Part shown: piece after piece, positions 44,243-54,228 of the stretch
How the letters are laid out: every line of letters starts with the position of its first letter
Position numbering within the stretch: the first letter of the stretch is position 1
DNA from: Ceratodon purpureus
Lineage: Eukaryota > Streptophyta > Bryopsida > Pseudoditrichales > Ditrichaceae
Assembly (NCBI GenBank): GCA_014871385.1
Contig: CM026421.1
Coordinates: 18,402,203 to 18,466,202 of the forward strand
Length of the DNA: 64,000 bases
Direction of reading: 5' to 3'
Position numbers and translations under genes: made by a program
The notes under the pieces: model-generated
The model's database searches: none
The model's input: only the letters and a program-made list of their open reading frames with translations
What the model was told of the DNA's origin: nothing

Positions 44243-47200
44243 ATGAAGCACAGTGAAGGGCCATCTCCCTCCACTTATGTCACTCCTAAACCTAGACGAA
44301 AACGAGGTGTTACAGATTTTACGGATAGAAGAGCGAGGAAGAGGAGAGAGTCACGTAAGAAGGTAGAATTTCAACGTGACCATGTGAGTGCACCTGTAAA
44401 AACGAGAGGATCAGGTTTGCCTGTAGCTTTAAAGTTCTGTAGCATTCGTAAACTCATTCTAGACTCTATTGTGGAGGAGGAAGAGGAGTGTATAGAGAAT
44501 ACCGTCGTCGAGAATCAGGAGGAGGGACAGCAGATACTCTTAAGTGGAGTTCAAGGTGAGGCCATGACGGAAGAATTAGTTTTTATTTGTAGTCAAAGAG
44601 TAGAGTCACCGCATCCATCTATCAGATTTAATGACTCTTTGACGGGGGAGTCAAATTCTCAATCAGATCTACGTTTCATCTCCGACGAGGTTAGTATTAC
44701 TAAACCGTCTTAAATGTTGGGAATTCTTTATATTAATTCAATAATTTAGTATGAACTCAATTTACTATCAACTCTATTTAAATTCGGCAACTCCGTGAGG
44801 TCCCTCAATTATCACGCATTTTATTTTAAATGGTTTGGGTAGGGTATCGAAAGGATAAGGGAAGTCGATGTTCGAAGAAGGGTTTCACTTGCTCAGGAGG
44901 GGTGCGACATCGAGCAGCTGCAACTCATTGCGAGGAGAGCAAGAAGTGGAATTCTGAATGCAGGGGAAGGGGGGGAGGCAATGGCAGCAAGGTTAGAGCA
45001 GATGAGGGGCGGAGAGGAGGAGCAAGGCGACGCAGAGGCCGCGGGGCAGGCGCCTGTCGAGATGGAGGCGGACGTGGGCGGAGGTGGACAGGACCAACCC
45101 GAGCTGGTTGGGGACGCGAGTGAGGATCTGGAGAGGACGGACGGGGACGATGGAGAGGAAGACCCAGAAGATGGAGACCAGGTACGGAATCATTACCTTC
45201 AAAAGTTGAGAGTACCACGTGTTTCAATGATGAGGTTTTTGAATGGGGTGTTGTACGAATCTTGGGTTTGTACGATTTGGGGAATAGAATAGAATATTTG
45301 GGGAAATGAGTTGGGTTCGTACGATTTGGGGAAGTGATTTGTTTGTTTTCGGTGCTTTGGTTTGTGGGTTGGGGTTGTGGGTTTGATTACATTATCGGAG
45401 TTTGTGGGTTCGTACATTGCTGGGGGCTGCCTGGAGTGACTAATTGCTTGCTCTTGGGATTTCGGAGCCTCGGTCGTAGGGCTGAATTTCTCAAGCTTTT
45501 TTTAATTATATTTTCGAGAGAGCTGCTGCTGTTGACCATTTGCAATGATCTTGTATCGATTTCCGTATGAGGTCTGTTGTACGGGTCAATTGTTGATGTC
45601 GGGATTTTATGTTGGAAGTTGTAACTTGTGGGTAGTCGGTTGTAGGTTGGTGGATGTGGTTAGTTGGGTTGCGGTGTTTTTGTTTTTGGTTGCAGCTGCT
45701 TGGAGCTGCGTGGGTTGCCTGATTGATTGGTCTTGGAACTTCGGGATGTATACACTTGGTGTGGGTGATGTCGTTTGGTGTTTGAGTGTGTGTTTGGCCT
45801 CACTCGGCTCCAGTGTTGCTTCTGTGTCGTGGGATGGGAAGTACTAGGTGTGTGAAGTGTTCTGGCAGTAGAAGTGTCGTGCCTCTGCGTTCTGGCGGCC
45901 TCACGATGCATTTTTATAGTCTCATGTCTTGAACATCGTTCAATGGTTGTAGCATTAGATTTTAGAGAGATGTTTTGGTAAAGGTCGGAGGGTACAATGG
46001 TGTTTCGGTGGGTGCCATGAGTTTGGATATCACACTGTGTCGATGTAAGCTGAGTCGAGCTACTTCAGTGCTTGGTCGAGCTAGTGCTGCCGGATTAATT
46101 GTGTTCATAGAATTTGTATTCTCTTCGATGATTTCAGATCCTTCTGTGCTTTTAGAAGTGATTGTATTTGCATGTCTCAAGAAAATCTGAAGTTGTTATC
46201 TGTTTTGTTGGTCTGAGATTCTTCTAGAAACACATCATAGGTAATGTTGTACCAACTTGTGTATACACGTTTTGAATAGTTTCAAACCATTTTCAAGAAG
46301 TATATGTATTTTAGTAATTTGTTTTTTAATTTTTTGAAAATTAAAAAAACCCAGAGCCTACTGTCGTCAACGACAGTAGGCCGAGGGCATGAATATGAAT
46401 TTCAGGATTTCTGCAATTTTTGTTTTTTTATTCTTTTTTACACATTTTGTGTTATAGATTTGATTGCAAACTCACAAAATAAAAATAAAATTCTAAACAT
46501 TTTGGTTTTATTTTATGCATTTTATTAATTCATTTTCAATATTCTGAAAATTAAAAAAACCCAGAGCCTACTGTCGTCAACGACAGTAGGCCGAGGGCAT
46601 GAATATGAATTTCGGGATTTCTGCAATTTTTCTTTTATTTTTCTTTTTTACACATTTTGTGTTATAGATTTGATTGCAAACTCACAAAATAAAAATAAAA
46701 ATCTAAACATTTTGGTTTTATTTTATGCATTTTATTAATTCATTTTCAATATTCTGAAAATTAAAAAAACCCAGAGCCTACTGTCGTCAACGACAGTAGG
46801 CCGAGGGCATGAATATGAATTTCGGGATTTCTGCAATTTTTGTTTTTTTATTCTTTTTTTGACATTTTGTGTTATAGATTTGATTGCAAACTCACAAAAT
46901 AAAAATAAAAATCTAAACATTTTGGTTTTATTTTATGCATTTTATTAATTTATTTTCAATATGCAGAATTGCTCACAAATTGTTAATTAAAATCTGAATT
47001 TTTGTTTTTATTTTCGGTATTTTCTTGATTTATTTTTTTTATTTTGAATTTTTGAAAAACCCCAAACCTACTGTCGTCAACGACAGTAGGCCGGGGGCAC
47101 TTCAATGAATTCGGGGATTTTTTATTTGTTTGTCTTCTTTTCTTTTGTTGGTGATATTGTGTGATAATGAAATGCATAATTGCTCACAATTTGTAATTTA

Positions 47201-50200
47201 AAATCTGAAATTTCCTAGATTTTCGGTATTTTCTTGATTAATTTCTTTTATTTTGAATTTTTGAAAAACCCCAAACCTACTGTCGTCAACGACAGTAGGT
47301 TTGGGGCACTTCAATGAATTCGGGGATTTTTTATTTGTTTGTCGTTTTTTCTTTTGTTGGTGACATTGTTTGATAATAAAATGCATAATTACTCATAAAT
47401 TGTTAATTAAAATCAGAAATTTCGTAGATTTTCGGTATTTTCTTGATTTATTTCTTTTATTTTGAATTTTTGAAAAACCCCAAACCTACTGTCGTCAACG
47501 ACAGTAGGTTTGGGGCACTTCAATGAATTCGGGGATTTTTTATTTGTGTGTCTTTTTTTTTTTTTGTTGGTGACATGGTGTGATAATGAAATGCATAATT
47601 GCTCACAAATTGTTAATTAAAATCTGAATTTTTTTTTTAATTTTCAGTATTTCCTTGATATTTAATTTTTATTTTGAATTTTTGAAAAACCCCAAACCTA
47701 CTGTCGTCAACGACAGTAGGCGGGGCCACTTCAATGAATTCGGGGATTTTTTATTTGTGTGTCTTTTTTTTTTTTTGTTGGTGACATGGTGTGATAATGA
47801 AATGCATAATTGCTCACAAATTGTTAATTAAAATCTGATTTTTTTTTTTAATTTTCAGTATTTCCTTGATATTTATTTCTTTTATTTTGAATTTTTGAAA
47901 AACCCCAAACCTACTGTCGTCAACGACAGTAGGCGGGGCCACTTCAATGAATTCGGGGATTTTTTATTTGTGTGTCTTTTTTTTTTTTTGTTGGTGACAT
48001 GGTGTGATAATGAAATGCATAATTGCTCACAAATTGTTAATTAAAATCTGATTTTTTTTTTTAATTTTCAGTATTTCCTTGATATTTATTTTTTATTTTC
48101 AATTTTTGAAAAACCCCAAACCTACTGTCGTCAACGACAGTAGGCCGGGGGCACTTCAATGAATTCGGGGATTTTTTATTTGTTTTTTTTTTTTTTTTTG
48201 TTGGTGGCATTGTGTGATAATGAACTTCATCATTGCTCACAACTTCTTAATTTAATTTTGAATATTTTGTAGATTTTGAGTATTTTCTTTATAATATTTT
48301 AAATTTTGAAATGTTTAAAAAATCCCAAGCCTACTGTCGTCAACGACAGTAGGCCGAGGGCACACCAATGAAGTTGGGGATTTTTGGTTTTGTTTTAATT
48401 TTATTTTTCTTGTGATAATGGAATGCATTAATATGTTGCAGCTCTGGCCGGGGGAGGGGTATTGAGATTCGGGATTTTTTAAGTCTTCTTTCTTTTCATT
48501 TTTTCTTTGAATGTTTGTGTAATGGAATGCAATTATGCTCACAAAGTCTAATATGTTTTTATGTGTTTTTAAGATTTTATTGGGAGCCCTGTCTAGGTTG
48601 TGGTTTGATTCTTCATAGTTGCAATTTTTTCTAATAATTATCAATTTGCTTAGGACTCTGATGGTGATCATCTGGGGAGCGAACGTCAAGACCCTACGCC
48701 AGCAGAAACTGAGGTATTTCATTCAATTTACAATTTATATTCTTTTTTTATGTTAATGATTTTGAGTTCTATTCGCCCTCTTCCCTTCTTTGTTTCCTAC
48801 TCTTTTAATTATGGAAGTTAATCCTCTCTTCATTTCTCCTACTCTAGGTATCATCCAATGCTCCTGTGATGTCCGCCACCTCTCCCATTTCTGTGATCAA
48901 TGTTTCCGATCTATCGGATTCATTTGATCAGCCTTATTGTACCTGTGATGTAGCCAACCCTGTAGGTGTGGAAAGTGGACCTCTCGAGGTCCACTCTCCT
49001 CAGTACATGCCTACCTCGCCAGTGTACATGCCTACCTCTCCAGTGTACATGCCTACATCCCCGGTGTATGAGCCAACCTCCCCGGGCTATATGCCCACGT
49101 CTCCTCCACAGGGCTCCCCGCCGATGTCTCCACCCTCTCCTTCCTCGCCGATTAGAGTCAGGAGGCCAGCCCATGTCGTCTTTGCTCTGCCGGCTATTTT
49201 GCCGTGCCCAGCCCAACAGACCAGGCGATTTTCGAGGAGGCGCCGTCACTGGAACTGTAGACAGTCTAAGGAGTACTATAGTCGATCCTGACGTAGATAG
49301 TTTTATCAATCACGATTGATGATTGAGTTGTTAAAAGAGAGATGACAGTATGAAGATATATTGTTACTTTCTTTTACATACTTGTCGACTTTGCATGACT
49401 TTCTTCGATTGTGCTTGTTCTCCTAATTTGCGTACCTTCTGGCAGGTTACGCAAACACAAGATGTGTTGGTGAAACCATCTTGTCTGTTAAACTTGAAGA
49501 CTGCCACAGAAGGGGAATTGGAACATCAAACCAAATACAAGGTGGACTCCAACGCCGTCATCAACAAGCTCAGGATCAAGCCATCGCAGAAGTCCCGAAT
49601 GTCGGTGCCCCTGTGCAGGATGATCCCAATGGCAAAGGTCAGACCAGTGGGCGAAGTGGGTGTGCAGCATTTGGAGCGGGAGTTCGTCAAGGGGTATAGA
49701 GATGGCGACCGCGTCATGTACATCTCCATGTACAACAACGAAGAGCAGACACGAGATGTTACGGATGAGGTCATGGCTAGATGGAGCCCATTGTGGAGGG
49801 ACGCGAATGATGCATTTGAATCTGAGCTTCTAAGTGACGAGGACTGGTCGCAATTCTCGGAGAAGATGTTTTTTGTCTGGGAAGGTAACCATCGCCTCTC
49901 AGCATGGCTTCGTCATATCAACAGGCATCATGCAGACGACCCGTCATGGCACATATCTGTGAACTGCATAGTACTCGATCCCCGTGGCCATGTTGGCAAT
50001 CTTCTTCACGCAATGCATGACATCAACTGGTAAGTACTTGTTTCTTTTTTCCTGTTTTTCATTTGTTACTTTGTCTCATCTCTTTTATTCATCATACGGA
50101 TTTGGGTTCATTTTCAGGTCGACTGAGAATGACCACGTCAAGAGTAATCTCCCTGCAAAACTATTTCGAATCCGCTCTTTCGGAATGATGAAGCTGGAGG

Positions 50201-53045
50201 AATTCAAAGACCTCCTCAGTCCTGAAGAGTATGACGCATGTTTGAAGAACAAGCCACCTAATCCCTCCTGGTTTCCCTTGACAACTAAAATTTTCATCGC
50301 ATTTTTGTACCGAGTAAGTCCTACCTCCTCTCTCTATTTGCTTCTTATTATTCAATACTTATGAAATTTTCTAAGTCTGAATTCTCTTTCTCCAGCGGGA
50401 ACTCGCTGCGGCCTCCGATGAAGCAGCCAATGCCTACCGCATGAAGACACCCGAGGATGAGCAGTCTGCAAGTGCAGTTTGGGATGTCATGAATGAGGCA
50501 TCAGAGAGAATGGTCGAAGCCATCAAGAAGAAGGACTTTACCAAGTACTTGGCCATTGCAAATCCCAAGAATGGTGACGACTTCCTCAACGAGGTGACTC
50601 ACTGATCATTGTTCAATTCACTGTTTCGTTTGACTTCAATAATTCCTGTATTTATCTTTTTCAAACTTCGGTGCTTCTTGCAGATTAATCGCCATTACAG
50701 TCTCAACAATAAGCCTGAGATGTCAGTAGATAAGCTTCAGAGGCTTGTTCCAGCGGCCGTTGAGGCCAAATACAAGGCTCGTTGGTTGAAGTGGTGGAAC
50801 TCATCCCCGAGTGCTCGAACGTCTTACAGATTTCTGCCATCTGAATTCAAAGACACCGAATTCGACCCATGGTTGAACAAAGCTTCATTCTGGGCTGGGG
50901 TAATTTTCATAAAAAATCCATTCCAATTCCTTGTTCCTTTAATTTTTTACCATATTCATTCTTCAATGCTACTTATATGAATTTTGTATTACAGTTGGAG
51001 GAAGCCGTCATCCACGAAGTCGAGGACGTATTCAAGTCTGAGAACCTCGATATCAATTGGATGGCATTTCCTGATGTCCAACAGCCGGGCGATTTTATGG
51101 AGAGTTCACGTATTCTCTTGTGGGACAAGGCCTTCCCTACGTTCATTGGAAAAAAAGTTGAGAAGCACTTCGACAAGAAGTCCAACTTCGCTAAATTCCC
51201 TGGAACCGCTCAAGTTGTCAAGCGGGTTACTTACCGGTACATTACCTTACTTAATCTCATTTCCATTTCATAGTTTTCATTGTAATTGTTTCTTATACTT
51301 ACCTCCTTCTTGTCTTCCCATAGGTACTTCAAGCGAGAGCTTATATTTAAGGGGGCCATGAGCGTTCAGCACCTCTCGAAGTACTTCAAGCTTTGGACGC
51401 AGACATCCTCGGACCAATGTATGTACACTCCTCAGCAGATAGAAAGGTACAAAGCTGCTCACCTGGATGCTGGATGCTGGTATCTTGATTGTATTGGTGG
51501 TTTCACTATTGACTCCGAGGCGGAACTCAAGATGCTGCACGATGGGGGTGCGGTTGTGGTGGAGGACTCCGTGGATGATGCAGAAGGTCGTGAAGGAGAG
51601 CAGGATCAGTCTTCTGCTCCACCACCGAAGAGAGGGAGAGGAAGGCGACTGAAATCTCTGCGTTCTCGGTCAGAGGCATCACAGCAAACTGGTGCGGAGT
51701 CTTCCGCGCCAGCTGAGAAGGCACCAGAGCCGTCTCCGGGTGTTGTCGTTACCAACCCTTCTCCAGCTTCTTCGCCGGCTCCTTCATCGATCAATGCTTC
51801 GGAGATCACCAGAGGTCTCCTTCAGCAGAGGAAGGCCAAAATATATCCTCAAACAACTTCTTCGGTTGGAGCTTCGATTTCCACACATGTTTCCGTCTTC
51901 AACTCATCTGTGGATTCCATGTTACGGCGAAATAGGAGACAAGAGAGAAAAGGTGGCGACCCGGATTGGATCAAGACTCAAGACTTCATTCGCAAGGTAT
52001 GTTCCGATATTTTGACATTTAATGGATTCTGCCACCTCTACTCGCTATGTAGTTACTAACTCTCCTTTCTTGTTTGCTCAAGTTTGGAGCAGGCCGCGAA
52101 AACGAAGTTCCGGACCGCTGCAAACAAGAGAACCATCTGGGAGTCGACTTGATCATTGCCGACATCCCTGAGAATCTTCCCGTCCCATCCGTTTCCGTTC
52201 CCCCCACGAGTATTCCGCCTTGGAACACTCGCGAGAAGGATTATGTGTTCGACATCTTCCGTTTTGCAGATGAATTCCTGCAGAATGATGGTGCCCTCTG
52301 CCTCATCTACAACACTGATCAGAAGCTGGCTAAGGATATCGACGAAGAAGCTGCTGGTGGTGACTACGTGCTCTTCAAGGACTGGTGGGGCGTCAATGTT
52401 CTCGGCCTCACTTCTCCTACGAACCCCGAGAACTTGGTACTTTTCCTAAACATACCCTTCTCTTTACTTATTGATAACCCTTCCGCTTAATTTTACTCAC
52501 TAGTTTTGCTTGACTGCAGACTATGCGGTTCTGGATTCGCGTCTACGTTCGTAGTGGCAGTACTTTCTCCTTCCAGACGAAGAAGGAAGACCTGATACAT
52601 GGGCTCCTCAACATTACCGAGAGTGATGCCATTTTCAACCTCACCGATCTGGATTCGCAGCTCATGAATGGGGAGGTGCCGTGGAGAGGCCCAAGGGAGA
52701 AATCCCCTGAGATGATGCAGGGCATAATTGAGGAGCTGTCAAAGCCCGGCGACATAGTCCTTGATTGGAATGCTGGGACAGGTAACTCTTCATACATATC
52801 TCTGCTTAATTATTCTTCTCGTTTTTCCCACAGTTTCTCATTTCTTTGCTACGCTACCTTCGCATACAGCACAGAATGCCAAGGTCTGTGTCACTATCCT
52901 AATACGCCACCTAGAGACAAGCTCAAGAATCCAAGACTGACCTCCTTCTCTGGAACCCAGCTTACCAAGTGTTGTTTCATGATGAAAATCTCCTACTTGT
53001 ACCACTCAAATGAAGATGCTTTGCTGCCTAGGAAGAGAGAGTAAT
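44243..53045 (+). CDS. ParB/DGQHR-like plus methylase-like multi-exon gene of the MULE (gene B)
   Basis: Model of at least 11 exons. Exon 1 44243-44691 (ATG after a TTG that is not needed); exon 2 44841-45180; a 3.47-kb intron; 48654-48713; 48848 to about 49280 with five CTD-like heptads; 49446-50030 with the ParB-like core (FFVWEGNHRLSAWLRHIN). Further exons follow from about 50118, 50396, 50685, 50994, 51325, 52083 and 52520. The last ones hold a permuted methylase-like fold: HLGVDLIIADIPENLP (DPPY replaced by DIPE), NDGALCLIYN, then KPGDIVLDWNAGTG (motif I). Most joins are GT..AG and keep phase. The join from the heptad exon to the ParB exon is unresolved, and the 3' end after 52780 is uncertain. 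Fold and order resemble bacterial and phage ParB-methylase fusions; activity is doubtful. Confidence 0.6.
46357..48353. repeat. Ten-copy hairpin array at about 210-bp pitch in intron 2 of gene B
   Basis: A perfect palindrome with arms CCTACTGTCGT and ACGACAGTAGG around CA starts at 46357, 46567, 46777, 47067, 47276, 47485, 47697, 47910, 48121 and 48330. Spacings are 210, 210, 290, 209, 209, 212, 213, 211 and 209. The 24 bp are identical in all ten copies, while the roughly 185-bp spacers are AT-rich and drift. There are two spacer types, copies 1-3 (CCAGAG before the site) and copies 4-9 (CCCAAA), with copy 10 more diverged. Confidence 0.95.
49004..49108 (+). other. Five RNA polymerase II CTD-like heptads in gene B
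   Basis: Reads YMPTSPV three times, then YEPTSPG, then YMPTSPP, matching the CTD consensus YSPTSPS except at positions 2 and 7. Synonymous codons differ between the units (ACC TCG CCA, ACC TCT CCA, ACA TCC CCG, ACC TCC CCG, ACG TCT CCT). The repeat is therefore kept at the protein level rather than being a fresh DNA duplication. Ser-5-Pro-6 is kept in every unit. Confidence 0.85.
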
Positions 53046-53419
53046 CTTCGATGAAGACAAGGACTCTAACAAGGTATATCTTGGTTTCAGCAGTTAAGAT
53101 ATTATACACGAATTTTGAAATATTCCAGGAAGTTTTCAAACCTTGCCTCCTTTACGTTCTTTCAAATTTGTTTTTTCCCTTGTGCATTTACATAATCCTA
53201 TGAAAGAATTATTTGTTTGATCTAAAACTCAACGCCTGATCATTGTATCTTGCCTAAACCCATGACAAATCTAAAGGAATGTATGCATGACGTCAGCATG
53301 ACATCAGCCCTAATTTGTATCTTTGAGAACAAACGTAATAAATTCTTACCAGAGATAACCCTGATTTCCACGGTAATATACTCTTTTTCTAAAAAAATGT
53401 CAAAATTAAACCTTAATTT
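53046..53419 (+). other. 3' flank of gene B within the MULE
   Basis: AT-rich, no ORF or repeat of note. It should hold the 3' UTR and leads into the right TIR. Confidence 0.4.
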
Positions 53420-53545
53420 AGTAATTTTCCACGGTTATAGGGTCTACTTTGCTTTTGAAAATTTTCCTAATTGTCAATTCTGTGCCCTTCATTCTGCGCT
53501 CACCGCTCTCCGCTCTACGCTCTCCGCTCACGTACGAACTTTCCC
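53420..53545 (-). repeat. Right terminal inverted repeat of the MULE
   Basis: As complement it reads GGGAAAGTTCGTACGTGAGCG, then GAGAGCG/GAGCGGAGAGCGG units, then a CCTATAACCGTGG block, matching the left end. Confidence 0.8.
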
Positions 53546-53559
53546 CCTGCTGGCCAGAG
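53546..53559 (+). repeat. Target duplication of the MULE, right copy
   Basis: Same 14 bp as at 38245-38258; the interrupted LTR continues directly with TACTCTAGGACAG. Confidence 0.8.
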
Positions 53560-53839
53560 TACTCTAGGACAGTTGTGAGACGGTAACTGATCCGAGACGT
53601 TGGGGTTTGTGGACGAAACACCTGATGAGAGAGAAGGAGAGAGAGAAAGATAGTTAAGGAGTTACGTTCCGAAGCCACTATCCGAGCAGTGGCAAGGCTC
53701 GGAATGATTAGAAGTAACTACTTGGTGAAACACTATTGAATCCCTGGACGATACTCGGAACTAAGTGACAATACGGAAGTTTACGCTCAATTAGAGTGCT
53801 ATCCGGATGTTAGTTGCGTTTCCGTGTTCCGACAGCTAT

Positions 53840-54223
53840 GTTAGTCGAGCAACTTGATTGTTTGTACAGGTCTGAAAGAGCCTGTCACGGATTCAACATT
53901 TAAGGAGTGTCGACCTAATTTGTATTCCCACACATATATATAATATATGATTTCCCAGCATATCCGTTGTGTCCATTTCTTGTTATTTGTTTGATGTTCA
54001 TTTAGGGTGGTTCGACCTACCTTGTATTTTTTCAAGTATTTCTAGTAAACCACTACCTTCTTTCATTTCCCATTAGTACTGTGTGATCATGTCCCAAATT
54101 AATGGAAATTGCTTATAAGCTTTTCCTTGCCAAGTATGGGACCATTGTGCCCATTTTAACTCGACCTGACCTAATGCATTATTTTGGGAGATGATGAATC
54201 TCCCAAAATAACGAATATGGTGT
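53840..54223 (+). repeat. Right end of element P with three degenerate palindromes and TIR
   Basis: After the GCTAT duplication element P resumes. Degenerate sites at 53899-53919, 54001-54019 and 54154-54174 keep the CGACCTA end variant. At 54182-54211 TTATTTTGGGAGAT is followed after five bases by its inverse, so the right TIR forms a 14-bp hairpin. It continues to CGAATATGGTGT, and the TSD TCTTC follows at 54224-54228. Confidence 0.75.
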
Positions 54224-54228
54224 TCTTC

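Larger units (their letters stand above)
38259..53545. mobile_element. Mutator-like (MULE) element with ParB/methylase-like cargo, 15.3 kb
   Basis: Inserted in the solo LTR with a duplicated target. The ends are inverted: GGTAGCTTGTACGTGAGCG at the left, and GGGAAAGTTCGTACGTGAGCG as the complement of the right end. Both are followed by GAGCGGAGAGCGG-type minisatellite units, and similarity extends about 120-200 bp inward. Contents from left to right: a small plus-strand gene, a minus-strand MULE transposase gene, then a large divergent plus-strand gene (gene B). A related terminus is seen at 63670. Confidence 0.88.
34859..53834 (+). mobile_element. Solo LTR of the Ty3/gypsy family, split by a Mutator-like element
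   Basis: Starts TGTGGGATCC and ends CCGTGTTCCGACA, as in the full element at the left of the window. It is in opposite orientation and flanked by the perfect 5-bp duplication GCTAT (34854-34858 and 53835-53839). Only one LTR is present, so it arose by LTR-LTR recombination. The LTR breaks at 38258 and resumes at 53546. Divergence from the 1-13160 element is clearly higher than between that element's two LTRs, so this copy is older. Confidence 0.92.
16394..54223. mobile_element. Element P: about 18.8 kb DNA transposon (37.8 kb including nested insertions)
   Basis: The ends are inverted copies of (A)ACACCATATTCG followed by TTATTTTGGGAGAT (about 26 bp). They are flanked by the direct repeat TCTTC at 16389-16393 and 54224-54228. 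The insertion lies inside the coding sequence of a RING gene, and excision in thought restores the frame. The interior carries an HAD-like gene, a ParB/methylase-like gene and a DDE-like transposase candidate, plus about 34 copies of a short palindrome from end to end. The 5-bp duplication and subterminal palindromes recall CACTA-like and similar elements, but the TIR does not match a superfamily I can name. The insert 34859-53839 is a later nested insertion. Confidence 0.8.

Noticed and set aside
44830-45123. Gly/Arg-rich 97-aa frame starting at 44830
   Set aside because: It overlaps exon 2 of gene B in another frame. Exon 2 has a good acceptor (GGGTAG/GGT), a good donor and phase agreement with exon 1, and the Gly/Arg run is a composition effect.
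45181-46300. Additional small genes in the gene B intron
   Set aside because: Only unsupported short frames rich in Val/Gly/Cys on one strand and Thr/Ser/Pro on the other; nothing recognisable.
46300-48400. CRISPR-like array (regular 24-bp repeats)
   Set aside because: Spacers are about 185 bp and related to each other, the repeats lie in an intron of a eukaryotic gene, and there are no cas genes.
48866-49309. Alternative frames through the heptad exon (for example ending DSLRSTIVDPD)
   Set aside because: The heptad frame has synonymous variation between repeats, which shows it is the coding frame there. The other frame may be used only at the exon end if there is an indel, so the join is left open.
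38259-53545. The MULE as part of element P
   Set aside because: Its ends, target duplication and palindrome family are different, and it lies inside an LTR that itself has a 5-bp duplication within element P.
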